Shown one piece after another: positions 8,704-17,000 of a stretch of 64,000 bases of DNA (the stretch's first letter is position 1; each line of letters begins with the position of its first letter). The notes under the pieces are model-generated. The model worked only from the letters and a program-made list of their open reading frames with translations, did no database searches and was not told where the DNA came from. Where the stretch lies: NCBI RefSeq assembly GCF_009870825.1, contig NZ_WTWY01000002.1, positions 496,001 to 560,000 of the forward strand, written 5' to 3'. Position numbers and translations under genes: made by a program. This stretch comes from Paenibacillus sp. USDA918EY (GTDB taxonomy: Bacteria; Bacillota; Bacilli; Paenibacillales; Paenibacillaceae).

Positions 8704-8999
8704 ACTGCAACCGCCTTTCCAACACGAAGGATAGCCTATTTTAAGGGCTTTTCACCATTCTATGCCGGATCGGCGAATGCCGTCAGGGCGAATGTCTCGG
8801 TCGTTTAGGATTATTGCGCTTTCGAGCCGCCCGGTTTCTAGCAAACGGGAAGAGGGATATTCACTCAATTTTGCGAATCTAGTTTATTCGGCTAGTCCCT
8901 TCCAACACGAGGACACATATAAATAGAGCATAGATAGACTTGAAGGACGAATCGACGCTCTTCTCGTCTACCTAAACATCTAAGGAAGGGGAATGTGAA
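8704..8999. promoter_or_regulatory. Divergent promoter region between cotH-like and cotB-like genes, with a repeated 11-mer
   Basis: This 296-base spacer must hold both promoters. TTCCAACACGA occurs twice in the same orientation, at 8717-8727 and 8900-8910, each followed by a purine-rich AGG/GG stretch. The first copy overlaps the cotH ribosome site on the other strand. I looked for sigma-K type -10 sequences (CATANNNTA) and found only near matches, so no promoter is assigned. Confidence 0.4.
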
Positions 9000-9767
9000 A
9001 TGTCTTTATCCGGTCTCGAATTCATGGGCTTGGTCGGCCAGACCGTAAAAGTCAATCGCGGCGGGCCCGATTCGGTGGAAGGTGTGCTGCTCAGCGCGCA
9101 AAACAGCTACCTTGCCGTATGGTCCAAAGACAAAAAGATTGTGTATATCAGCACGCAGCACATCAAAAGCATCACTGCATCGCAGGGCTCCCAAGGCTCC
9201 CGGTCCGGAGGTGCCCAATCCGGCTCGAAAGGCTCGCGCTCGGGAGGTGCATCGTATATGGGCCGCCCGATCCATGCCTACAGCTTCGCCGGTCTTCTTC
9301 AATCCCTGCAATACCGTCACGTGCAAATCAACCGCGGCGGCCCGGAAAAGCTTGAAGGTGTCATTATCAACACCAATCAAAACTATCTGATGCTGGCCGT
9401 TAAGGGAGAAGAGGTCGTGCGCATTCCAATCTTCCACATCAAATCGGTAACGGTGGTCGGCAGCTCCAGCAATAATAACGGCTCCAAAGGCAATAGTTCC
9501 AATGGAAGTAAAGGAAACAACCAATCGGGAGGAAACAAATCAGGAGGCAAACAGTCGGGAGGCAACCGTTCAGGAGAAAACCGCACTGGCGGCAATCGCA
9601 GCGGCGGCAGCTATGACTGGGGAAGCCAATCCTGGGGCAACCGCAGCAAAAATCGGAGCAAACGCAACAGCAGCGGCCGGCGGAGCGGCGGTCGGCGCAC
9701 CGCCGGATACCGCAGCGGCGGACGTAACGGCGGTCGCAGCGGTGGTCGCAGCGGCGGCCGCCGGTAA
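9000..9767 (+). CDS. cotB: CotB-like spore coat protein with Ser/Gly/Arg-rich repetitive tail
   Basis: The 255-residue protein has two tandem small beta domains. The first (about 5-58) contains VKVNRGGPDSVEGVLL and the second (about 95-148) contains VQINRGGPEKLEGVII; each ends HIKSxT. The same INRGGPE...EG...HIKSI pattern is known from Bacillus CotB. A spacer and a tail (about 150-255) follow, made of SGGN/SGGK and later R-S-G-G units. CotB is a known CotH kinase substrate, and the divergent CotH-like gene fits that partnership. Unlike Bacillus CotB, the tail is Gly/Arg-rich rather than Ser/Lys-rich. GGAAGGGG precedes the ATG by eight bases. Confidence 0.82.
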   Translation: MSLSGLEFMGLVGQTVKVNRGGPDSVEGVLLSAQNSYLAVWSKDKKIVYISTQHIKSITASQGSQGSRSGGAQSGSKGSRSGGASYMGRPIHAYSFAGLLQSLQYRHVQINRGGPEKLEGVIINTNQNYLMLAVKGEEVVRIPIFHIKSVTVVGSSSNNNGSKGNSSNGSKGNNQSGGNKSGGKQSGGNRSGENRTGGNRSGGSYDWGSQSWGNRSKNRSKRNSSGRRSGGRRTAGYRSGGRNGGRSGGRSGGRR

Positions 9768-9830
9768 TCGGATCAACCACACTTGTCCCCGCGTAACCTA
9801 ATCCGCATCGCCGGACCGCAAAAAAATATA

Positions 9831-9912
9831 GACGCTCCCTGCGGAACCTTGAATCGGATGCAAGGCAAAAGAAACGCCGATTCGTGAGCCGCAGGGACCG
9901 TCCCTTATTTTT
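9831..9912 (+). terminator. Complex inverted repeat after the cotB-like gene, probable terminator
   Basis: The outer arms TCCCTGCGG (9836-9844) and CCGCAGGGA (9889-9897) enclose a second pairing, GAATCGG (9851-9857) with CCGATTC (9877-9883). A T-rich TTATTTTTAT follows. The A-run just before it would let it work in either direction. Confidence 0.6.
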
Positions 9913-9949
9913 ATCGCCCTGCCGCAATGCTTGTCGCTTAAAGGAGTAT

Positions 9950-10033
9950 ATGCAGGCTGTATCGATTCTGATCCTGGCGATAAGCCGGGATACAGCTTGT
10001 CCGTTTGCTTTATTGCCCCTTGATTGCGCTTGA
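9950..10033 (+). CDS. Possible 27-residue small protein or leader peptide
   Basis: AAAGGAG (9940-9946) lies three bases before an ATG that opens 27 codons, ending TGA 10031-10033. The stop abuts the ribosome site of the next coat-like gene. The peptide begins with a hydrophobic stretch (VSILILAI) and contains two Cys. The spacing is short and the frame is small, so it may be chance. No relatives are recognised. Confidence 0.25.
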   Translation: MQAVSILILAISRDTACPFALLPLDCA

Positions 10034-10046
10034 AAGGAGGTAGACT

Positions 10047-10709
10047 ATGGAGTCTATCCGTTCTCTCCTCGGCAAAAATGTCGAACTCAAACTATCCGGA
10101 TGCAAAGTTCCCATTACGGGCGAACTCATCGATCTTGGCAGCGATATCATCGTCGTTTTTTCGGACACCCGATATGTATACGCACCGGTCCACCATTTGC
10201 AGCATATGAAGCTGTCCGACGACGGTGAGGATTTCACGCCCGCAGACCGGGAACCGCTCGTTGACCATCAGCATATTTCCTATCGGAAAATGCTGATGAA
10301 TTCCAGAGGCATCTTTACGGAAATCGGCTTGGGAGGCTCCCATCCCGTATACGGTTATGTGACCAGCATCATGAACGATTACTTTATCTTTTATTCTCCC
10401 CTCTACCATTCGATCTATATTTCGCTTCAGCATGTAAAATATATCTGCCCGCTGCCGCCAAGCATGACCCCATTCTATCTCAACCAGCATCCTTTCCAGC
10501 TCCAACAGCCGGCCATGCCTCTCTCCCGTACATTAGACCAGCAGTTGGAGAAATTTCAAAACGAGCTCGTCATCTTTGATTTGGGAGAATCCCCGTTAAA
10601 GGCGGGACTGCTGAAAAAGGTGGACAACCGGATCGTCGAACTGATCGAAGCCGGCGGGAAAACCGTCTTCCTTCATTGCGACCATATCAAATCCATCCAT
10701 CTGCCTTAA
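10047..10709 (+). CDS. Coat-associated protein with CotB-like/DUF2642-like small beta domains
   Basis: The 220-residue protein seems to hold three short beta-barrel-like modules: about 1-55 (LGKNVELKLSGCKVPITGEL...HLQHMKL), about 75-140 (ending ISLQHVKYI) and about 165-220 (ending FLHCDHIKSIHL). Each module ends with a His-x-(I/L/V)-K-like stretch, resembling the domains of the CotB-like neighbour but without the low-complexity tail. AAAGGAGG (10033-10040) gives a strong ribosome site. The position next to the cotH/cotB pair suggests a spore-surface role. A precise function is not known to me. Confidence 0.7.
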   Translation: MESIRSLLGKNVELKLSGCKVPITGELIDLGSDIIVVFSDTRYVYAPVHHLQHMKLSDDGEDFTPADREPLVDHQHISYRKMLMNSRGIFTEIGLGGSHPVYGYVTSIMNDYFIFYSPLYHSIYISLQHVKYICPLPPSMTPFYLNQHPFQLQQPAMPLSRTLDQQLEKFQNELVIFDLGESPLKAGLLKKVDNRIVELIEAGGKTVFLHCDHIKSIHLP

Positions 10710-10715
10710 AACGAC

Positions 10716-10758
10716 AAAAACGGCCGCTGTAGATCACCTACATCGGCCGTTTTTTTTT
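10716..10758 (+). terminator. Intrinsic terminator of the coat gene cluster
   Basis: AACGGCCG pairs with CGGCCGTT around a loop that itself contains TGTAG/CTACA, followed by nine T. It closes the rightward coat genes. Confidence 0.9.
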
Positions 10759-10810
10759 GGAAACCGCGCTGCACGGAGAGCGTCAAGGGAAAGTCAAAAG
10801 TAGTTTCCAG

Positions 10811-12085
10811 CTAAGACGGGGACTTCCCGGGCTCGGGCGCAGACTTTTGACCCGCAGTACGGGCCGCTGCCAAAGGAAGGCTCACGGTCATGCACGTCCC
10901 TTCGCCCAGCGCGCTTCTTACCGACACGCTGCCGCCGTGCATCTGCACGATTTTTTGGATGATGGACAAGCCGAGCCCGCTGCCGCCGCCGGAGCGGGTT
11001 CTGGATTTGTCCGCTTTGAAGAACCTTTCGAAAACATGCGCCTGGTCCTCCTCGGAAATGCCGATGCCGGTGTCCTCGATGGACACGGTCGCCCCGCGTT
11101 CATCCGCTTCAAGCGATACCTGAATCGAACCGTCTTCCGGCGTAAATTTGATCGCGTTGTGGAGCAGGTTTACCCATACCTGACTCAGCAGATCCTCATC
11201 CGCTTCGATGGTAACCGGCTTCAGATCCACCGACATCTCCAGGTTTTTCCCCTGCCACTGCGGTTCGCAGGCGAGAATGAGCGTCTGGAGCTGTTTGTCC
11301 AGCCTTAGGGGAGCCGCATGGAACGGATGTTTATCCGAATCAAGCGACGCAAGCTTAAGCATGTTTTCGGACAAACGCGACAATCGCTCGCTCTCCTGTT
11401 CGATGATGTTTAAATAATGGTCCCGCTGGTTCGAGCTTAAATTCTCTTCGCGGAGGACTCTCGCAAAGCCGCCGATCGACGTGAGCGGGGACTGAATTTC
11501 ATGGGACACGTTCGAAATGAATTCCTGACGCATATGCTCCATTTTGTCCAGATCGGAGGCCATGTTGTTAATGCTCTGGACGACTTCTCTCCAGGGGTCG
11601 TCATCCCTGCCATGCACAGGCAGGCTGACTTTAAAATCCCCTTTCGATATCCGTTTCAGCGCATCGATGATCATCCGCCAATACTCCTTCTGCCTCCCCT
11701 TTCCGAACCTGGAAACAATCGAAATGATCATGCCGAAAATAACAAATCCGAGCACCGAGTTCACGAGCTGCCCGACGAGCGGCTTCATGTTCCATCTTAA
11801 GGAATGGGAAATATAGTATGCTGCAATCCAGCATATGACAAGTGAACACAAAATGAGCAGCATAAAAAATACGATTCTGACGCGAAGCCAAAAGCTGAAA
11901 GCAGGGTCGTCCTTTTTACCGTCCATCTGCCACCACCGCTCCTGGCGCGCTTTCCGTTTCTTTTCCGCCTTTTCGAGCCGTGCCGCCGCGATTTCCTGCC
12001 GCTTCATCCGCCGCCAAGCCTTGTTCTGCTCGCGATCCCGCTCCAGCAGCTCACGCCGCCCCTGCCTCCGATCCCGGCTGCTCAT
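10811..12085 (-). CDS. HssS-like sensor histidine kinase
   Basis: The 424-residue kinase has a highly charged cytosolic N-terminus (1-60), membrane helices near 67-91 and 105-126 with a very short outer loop, and a HAMP-like linker. The dimerisation box ISNVSHEIQSPLTS holds His195. ATPase boxes NLLHNAIKF, DTGIGI and GSGLGLSI follow. The pairing regulator is strongly HssR-like, and the stretch MRQEFISNVSHEI is shared in character with HssS. The short loop differs from the larger outer domain of staphylococcal HssS, so the stimulus may not be haem. It overlaps the regulator stop by four bases and is co-transcribed with it. Confidence 0.8.
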   Translation of the reverse strand: MSSRDRRQGRRELLERDREQNKAWRRMKRQEIAAARLEKAEKKRKARQERWWQMDGKKDDPAFSFWLRVRIVFFMLLILCSLVICWIAAYYISHSLRWNMKPLVGQLVNSVLGFVIFGMIISIVSRFGKGRQKEYWRMIIDALKRISKGDFKVSLPVHGRDDDPWREVVQSINNMASDLDKMEHMRQEFISNVSHEIQSPLTSIGGFARVLREENLSSNQRDHYLNIIEQESERLSRLSENMLKLASLDSDKHPFHAAPLRLDKQLQTLILACEPQWQGKNLEMSVDLKPVTIEADEDLLSQVWVNLLHNAIKFTPEDGSIQVSLEADERGATVSIEDTGIGISEEDQAHVFERFFKADKSRTRSGGGSGLGLSIIQKIVQMHGGSVSVRSALGEGTCMTVSLPLAAARTAGQKSAPEPGKSPS

Positions 12086-12756
12086 GAAGGCACCTCCAGC
12101 CGATACCCGAGCCCCCGGATCGTGCGGATGTAAAATTGGTCCTGCTGTTCCGCAAACCGTTCCCGCAGCCGTTTGATATGCACGTCGACGGTACGTTCGT
12201 CGCCTTCGTAATCATACCCCCAAATATGCTCGATAATTTGGTCGCGGGAAAACGTTTTGCCCGGGTAGCTGCCGAGCAGGAACAACAGCTCAAATTCCTT
12301 CAATGGCAAGGTGAGGGCAACCGGTCCAAGATAACATTCATACGTTTTCCGGTTCAGCCGTAAATCGCCGAACTGAATTTCCTGGGAAGCCGATATCCGG
12401 TACCGCTTCAGCAGCGCTTTGACCCGGACGATGAGCTCCAGCGGATCAAACGGTTTGACGAGATAGTCGTCCGTCCCAAGCTCAAAACCTTTCACCTTCT
12501 GCGATGTTTCTCCTTTGGCGGTAAGCATGAGGAGCGGAATGTCGTAATCCTTGTCCAGCTCCCGGCACAGCTCCCAGCCGTCCATGCCGGGCATCATGAT
12601 GTCGAGGATGACCAGATCGGCCCTAAACGACTCCATCGCGCTGAGCGCCTCAAGCCCGTTCGCAGCTTCCGTCACCGTAAAGCCTTCTTTTTTGAGCAGA
12701 TGACTCACCAGCTCCCGGATATGGGGATCGTCATCGACAACGAGAATATGGGCCAT
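12082..12756 (-). CDS. hssR: HssR-like response regulator (OmpR family)
   Basis: The 224-residue protein has a receiver with Asp52 in VILDIMMPGMDG and Lys in LVKPFDPLE. Its winged helix contains IWGYDYEGDERTVDVHIKR, which closely resembles staphylococcal HssR as I remember it. HssR activates haem-efflux genes in response to excess haem. ATG 12756 is chosen because GGAGG is five bases upstream; an in-frame GTG four codons earlier would sit on the ribosome site. Direct repeats of HssR type lie upstream at 13075-13105, next to a broken ABC-2 permease. Confidence 0.8.
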   Translation of the reverse strand: MAHILVVDDDPHIRELVSHLLKKEGFTVTEAANGLEALSAMESFRADLVILDIMMPGMDGWELCRELDKDYDIPLLMLTAKGETSQKVKGFELGTDDYLVKPFDPLELIVRVKALLKRYRISASQEIQFGDLRLNRKTYECYLGPVALTLPLKEFELLFLLGSYPGKTFSRDQIIEHIWGYDYEGDERTVDVHIKRLRERFAEQQDQFYIRTIRGLGYRLEVPS

Positions 12757-12808
12757 TGCAGCCTCCACTCCTTTCTATATATCAGAACGTTCACTTGCTG
12801 CATTTCAT

Positions 12809-13075
12809 CTACCTGCATTTTAACGATTCCGCTCGGATTTCGTAAACATCAAAGTCCCGACAATGCAAATACGAGGAATGCGAAATCGGAATCATGGCGC
12901 CGGACAGGAACATTTGCGGCATCACGAGCAGCATGGAGCCGATATCCGCCGTCTTACTGTCATGGACAAACCCGATGAAGAAAATACCCAGCAACCCGCC
13001 GACAAGGCAGAACAGCGGTGTAATCAGGAACAAGCGTACGATCGGCCTTGCGACGGTATTAAGAATAACCCCGTT
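12809..13075 (-). pseudogene. Remnant of an ABC-2 type permease
   Basis: The minus frame has no in-frame ATG start and is preceded by a stop (complement of 13076-13078). It reads about 50 residues typical of late helices of an ABC-2 permease: LFLITPLFCLVGGLLGIF, then a cytosolic turn, then MLLVMPQMFLSGAMIPISH. It then drifts into unrelated sequence and ends. The N-terminal half, the C-terminal helix and any ATPase gene are absent. It appears to be debris from a deletion, between the hssR-like gene and an HssR-like operator, and was presumably once the efflux target of this system. Confidence 0.65.
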
Positions 13076-13105
13076 TCATGAACTCAATATGAACTGAGCT
13101 TGAAC
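13075..13105 (-). promoter_or_regulatory. HssR-like triple direct repeat operator
   Basis: On the minus strand three 9-mers each separated by two bases are seen: GTTCAAGCT, GTTCATATT and GTTCATGAA, with an 11-base period (TGAACT at 13079, 13090 and 13101 on the plus strand). As I recall it, the staphylococcal HssR site is GTTCATATT-N2-GTTCATATT. The regulator two genes away is HssR-like, which makes the assignment persuasive. Confidence 0.7.
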
Positions 13106-13187
13106 TTAATACGAACCGGGAATTTTGGCGTCCTTTCATTAAGGAAACGGGGGTGCGGGAAAGATTTCATTTTAATCAAACTTTATC

Positions 13188-13215
13188 TTGAATCGCTTCC
13201 AAATTATTGTATGAT
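13188..13215 (+). promoter_or_regulatory. Probable vegetative promoter of the heterodimeric ABC exporter
   Basis: TTGAAT (13188-13193) and TATGAT (13210-13215) are separated by 16 bases. Transcription would start about 80 bases before the exporter gene and about 110 bases after the HssR-like repeats. Confidence 0.55.
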
Positions 13216-13306
13216 GGATATTATTTGCGCCTGGTCGTTAGCCGCTTCAGGCATCGATAAGCTCAAATACATACGGTTTCTTCTTTTGGAATTGGGGGTT
13301 TTTCAT

Positions 13307-15052
13307 ATGTTGCAATCTAAACAGCAATCCATGGCATGGCTGCTCCGGTATCTGCGCCCGGTTTCAGGGCGGCTTGGGATCCTGCTCCTGCTCTTGCTCG
13401 CTTCGACCGGCGTGCAGCTGGTCAATCCGCAGATCGTGCAGCGCTTCATCGATACGGCGGCGGGGAGCGGCGTCGTTTCAAGCCTGCTGACGCTGGCCGG
13501 CACGTACCTCATCCTGGCCGCCCTGAATCAGCTCTTGACGGTGGCCGTGAGCTATTTGGGCAATGACGTATCCTGGCGTTCGACCAACCTGCTGCGCGGC
13601 GATTTGCTGAAGCATTGCCTTCGGCTCGACATGCGTTTTCACAACGTGAAAACGCCGGGAGAGATGATCGAGCGCATCGACGGAGACGTCACTCACATGT
13701 CGAACTTTTTTTCCATGTTTATCATCAAGGTCATCGGCAGCTTCGTGCTGCTTGCCGGCATTCTCGGCTTTATGTTTACGATCAATTGGCCGATCGCGGC
13801 GGTCATGACGCTCTTCACGTTCGCTTCCATCGGCGCCATGGTGTTCATCCGCGACATGGGCGTCAAATCGTCCAAGGACGAACGCGGAGCGAGCGCGGCG
13901 CTGTTCGGTTTTATCGAGGAAAGAATCGCGGGGATCGAAGACGTGCAGGCGAACGGCAACGTGCCGTACGTTATGAACCGGTTTTACCGCGCGATGCGAA
14001 ACGTCTTTCTGAAAGGGCGAAAAGCGTGGATGCTGCGCGTCGTTCCCTGGAACACGACGGTGGTTCTGTTTGCCGTCGCCGTGACCGCCGTCCTGCTGCT
14101 TGGCGTCCATTATTATTTGAACGAAAAAATATCGCTCGGCACGCTTTTTCTTATTTACCAGTACACCCAGATGCTGAACGATCCGATCGAGCAGCTTGGC
14201 GATCAGGTGCAGGAATTCCAGAAGGCCAAATCCGGCATCATGCGCTCCCAGGAGCTGCTGGGAAGCCGCAGCGAAATCGCGGAAGGAACCCGAACGGCGC
14301 TGCCTGAAGGCCCGCTTGGATTGGAATTCGAGCATGTCCATTTCAGTTACACCCCGGATAAGCCGGTCCTGCACGACATTACGTTTACGGTCCGTCCCGG
14401 CGAACGCCTCGGCATCATCGGCCGCACAGGCAGCGGCAAGTCAAGCCTCAGCCGCGTGCTTCTTCGCCTGTACAACATCGGCAGCGGCGCCATCCGGGTC
14501 GGGGGCGTGGATATCCGTGAACTGAGCCTTTCGGCGCTGTACCGCCGCGTAGGAATGGTAACGCAGGACGTCCAGCTGTTTGACGGCTCGCTCCGCGACA
14601 ACCTGACGCTGTTTGACGGCAGCATTTCGGACAGCTACATCCTGGAGACGACGGAACGCCTCGGGCTCAAGCAGTGGATCGATTCGCAGCCGGAAGGGCT
14701 CGACACGCATCTGAAAGCCGGCGGTTCATCCTTGTCGGCCGGAGAAGCGCAGCTGCTCGCGCTGACGCGGGTATTCCTGACCCAGCCGAGCCTCGTCATT
14801 CTGGATGAGCCGTCCTCGCGCCTCGACGCGGCGACCGAGGCGATGCTGCAAACCGCGGTGGACCAGCTCATGACGCACTGCACGGGCATCGTCATCGCGC
14901 ATCGGCTCTCCACGCTGGAGCAGGTAGATCATATTATGGTGCTGGGGGATGGGCGCATTCTTGAATTCGGCGAAAGGGAGAAGCTCGCCAAAGACCCCGC
15001 CTCCCATTACGCTCAGCTCCTGATTACGGGCCGAGAGGAGGATTTGGCATGA
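13307..15052 (+). CDS. ABC exporter half-transporter, catalytic-site partner
   Basis: The 581-residue protein has six predicted helices (about 20-310) and a nucleotide-binding domain with Walker A GRTGSGKSS. Walker B is LVILDEPSS with the catalytic Glu, and the H-loop is IVIAHRLS. Its signature is degenerate (SLSAGEAQ instead of LSGGQ). Paired with the next gene, whose Walker B lacks Glu, this gives one canonical and one degenerate ATP site, as known for BmrCD and TM287/288 type exporters. ATG 13307 is chosen because the membrane domain begins there. Substrates could be drugs, peptides or lipids. The genes overlap by four bases. Confidence 0.85.
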   Translation: MLQSKQQSMAWLLRYLRPVSGRLGILLLLLLASTGVQLVNPQIVQRFIDTAAGSGVVSSLLTLAGTYLILAALNQLLTVAVSYLGNDVSWRSTNLLRGDLLKHCLRLDMRFHNVKTPGEMIERIDGDVTHMSNFFSMFIIKVIGSFVLLAGILGFMFTINWPIAAVMTLFTFASIGAMVFIRDMGVKSSKDERGASAALFGFIEERIAGIEDVQANGNVPYVMNRFYRAMRNVFLKGRKAWMLRVVPWNTTVVLFAVAVTAVLLLGVHYYLNEKISLGTLFLIYQYTQMLNDPIEQLGDQVQEFQKAKSGIMRSQELLGSRSEIAEGTRTALPEGPLGLEFEHVHFSYTPDKPVLHDITFTVRPGERLGIIGRTGSGKSSLSRVLLRLYNIGSGAIRVGGVDIRELSLSALYRRVGMVTQDVQLFDGSLRDNLTLFDGSISDSYILETTERLGLKQWIDSQPEGLDTHLKAGGSSLSAGEAQLLALTRVFLTQPSLVILDEPSSRLDAATEAMLQTAVDQLMTHCTGIVIAHRLSTLEQVDHIMVLGDGRILEFGEREKLAKDPASHYAQLLITGREEDLA

Positions 15053-16839
15053 CCGTAACCCGTTTTATCCAACGTTTGTTTACCTATAACATCTCGCTTT
15101 TTATCGTCAACGGGCTGCTTTGGGGATTGTTCCACTCCATCCCGATATTGATCGGCCTCGGCATGCAGTGGTTTTTCGACCGGGCGACCAGCCAGTCGCA
15201 TAATTATTTGTGGCTCGCCGTCCCGCTCGTTTTTATCGCGCTCGTCAGGTTTTCGCGGGTAGGCGTCTTTTTCTGGGCGTTCTGGAAATGGGTGACCTAC
15301 ATTTACGACATCCAGGCGATTTTGCGCACCAACATGCTCAAAGGCATTATGCGCTGGCCCGGCCGCAACCTTCCGGCATCCCCGGGGGAAGCGGTCAGCC
15401 GGTTCCGGGAGGACGTCGATGAGGTCGTCGAATACGTCGAATCGTGGGTCGACTTCTGGGGAAGGCTGGCTTTCGCGGTCATATCCCTCGTCATTATGGC
15501 CCGGATCAACTGGCAGATTACGCTCGTCGCCCTGCTGCCTCTGCTCGCGGTTACGCTGCTGAACAATCTTTCGGGCAACCGGGCGAGACGTTACGGCCAA
15601 TTGAACCGGGAAGCGACCGGACGCATTACGAGCTTCATCGCCGAATCCTTCGGAGCGGTGCAAGCGCTGAAGCTGGGGCAGGCGGAAGAACATGTGCACC
15701 GGCGCTTCGTCCAGCTGAACGAATCCCGCCGGCAAGCGGCGCTGAAAGATAATTTGTTCAAGGAATGGATGCGTTCGCTGAATCAGCATGTGCTTAGCAT
15801 CAGCACGGGCATCATTCTGCTGATGTGCGCATCGGCTATGAAAGCGGGAAGATTTACCGTAGGGGATTTTGCGCTGTTTACGTCGTACCTGTCGAACATC
15901 GCCTTCAGCATCTCGTTGTTCGGGTATATGGTGTTTCAGCATAAGCGGCTGAAAGTGTCTTTGGACCGCATGAGCGTCCTTTTCCGCCCCGGGGAACAAG
16001 AGCGCCTTATGGAGTTCAGCAAAACCTATCTGTACGAAGACCCGCCTGAGCTGCCCGCCATCCGCAAAGATCCGAACGAACGGCTGCAGCATCTGGAAGT
16101 CAAAGGCTTATCGTACACGTATCCGGGTTCGGAAAACGGCATCCGCGACATCAGCTTCGCAGTGGAACGCGGAAAATTCGTGGTCATTACCGGCCGCATC
16201 GGTTCGGGCAAATCCACGCTGGTGCGCGCTTTGCTCGGCCTGCTTCCCAAGTCCGAAGGATCCGTGCTTTGGAACGGCAAGGAAGTCGACCCGCCGAAGT
16301 TTCTCATTCCGCCAAGGGCGGCTTATACGCCGCAAGTACCGCGACTGTTCAGCGATTCGCTTCGCGAAAACATCATCCAGGGCAGTCCCGGGGGCGAGGA
16401 TCGCCTCGCGCAATCGGTTCGGCTGGCAGTCATGGAAAAGGATATCGGCGACCTGGAAAAAGGCCTCGATACCTTCGTCGGCCCGCGCGGCGTCATGCTT
16501 TCCGGCGGCCAAATCCAGCGCGCCGCCACCGCGCGGATGATGATGACGGATTCCGACCTGCTCATCTTCGACGACTTGTCCAGCGCGCTTGACGTCGAGA
16601 CGGAAAAACAGCTGTGGGAACGGCTTTTCAAGGAAGAGGACGCGACCTGCATCGCCGTTTCCCACCGCAAAGCGGCGCTTGCGGAAGCCGACCATATCAT
16701 CGTCATGAAGGACGGCCGCATCGAGGCGGAGGGCACCTTGTCCGAGCTGCTGGCCACCTGCTCCGAAATGCAGCTGCTGTGGCAGGGCGAAGCTTCCGAA
16801 GCTGCTGAAGCGGATGGGAGCCTAGTGGAGGCGACATAG
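15049..16839 (+). CDS. ABC exporter half-transporter, degenerate-site partner
   Basis: The 596-residue protein has six membrane helices in the first 320 residues and a nucleotide-binding domain with Walker A GRIGSGKST, a canonical signature LSGGQIQRAA and an H-loop in AVSHRKA. Walker B is LLIFDDLSSALD, with Asp where the catalytic Glu should be, so its own Walker B site should be hydrolytically weak. Together with the degenerate signature of its partner this defines a heterodimer. The ATG overlaps the upstream stop as ATGA. A strong terminator follows the gene. The neighbouring HssR-like system may or may not control it. Confidence 0.86.
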   Translation: MTVTRFIQRLFTYNISLFIVNGLLWGLFHSIPILIGLGMQWFFDRATSQSHNYLWLAVPLVFIALVRFSRVGVFFWAFWKWVTYIYDIQAILRTNMLKGIMRWPGRNLPASPGEAVSRFREDVDEVVEYVESWVDFWGRLAFAVISLVIMARINWQITLVALLPLLAVTLLNNLSGNRARRYGQLNREATGRITSFIAESFGAVQALKLGQAEEHVHRRFVQLNESRRQAALKDNLFKEWMRSLNQHVLSISTGIILLMCASAMKAGRFTVGDFALFTSYLSNIAFSISLFGYMVFQHKRLKVSLDRMSVLFRPGEQERLMEFSKTYLYEDPPELPAIRKDPNERLQHLEVKGLSYTYPGSENGIRDISFAVERGKFVVITGRIGSGKSTLVRALLGLLPKSEGSVLWNGKEVDPPKFLIPPRAAYTPQVPRLFSDSLRENIIQGSPGGEDRLAQSVRLAVMEKDIGDLEKGLDTFVGPRGVMLSGGQIQRAATARMMMTDSDLLIFDDLSSALDVETEKQLWERLFKEEDATCIAVSHRKAALAEADHIIVMKDGRIEAEGTLSELLATCSEMQLLWQGEASEAAEADGSLVEAT

Positions 16840-16890
16840 AAAGATAGCGGATCGCTGTGCTGTGCAGAAGGTCCAATGTGCTTCAAAAAT

Positions 16891-16936
16891 AAAGTGCCGG
16901 GAAAGCCGATAAAACTTTCCCGGCACTTTTTATTTA
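16891..16936 (+). terminator. Intrinsic terminator of the ABC exporter operon
   Basis: AAAGTGCCGGGAAAG pairs with CTTTCCCGGCACTTT around a nine-base loop and is followed by TTTATTTATTTT. This is one of the strongest terminators in the window. Confidence 0.92.
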
Positions 16937-17000
16937 TTTTCAAACCCCGGGTTTACTTTTTCCGTGCCAGATCGGGATATTTTGTTTTAACGCGCGTCGT

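Noticed and set aside
8930..8990. Sigma-K promoter for the cotB-like gene
   Set aside because: CATA-containing sequences are present but none fits CATANNNTA with a proper -35.
9567..9764. Tandem GGR/SGG repeats as a possible CRISPR or minisatellite
   Set aside because: They are in-frame codon repeats of the coat protein tail, without spacers.
9956..9996. GCTGTATC/GATACAGC hairpin as a terminator
   Set aside because: No T-run follows and it lies inside a possible small ORF.
13100..13306. Upstream extension of the first ABC exporter gene to 13100
   Set aside because: The extension lacks a ribosome site, includes a good promoter at 13188-13215 and does not look like protein.
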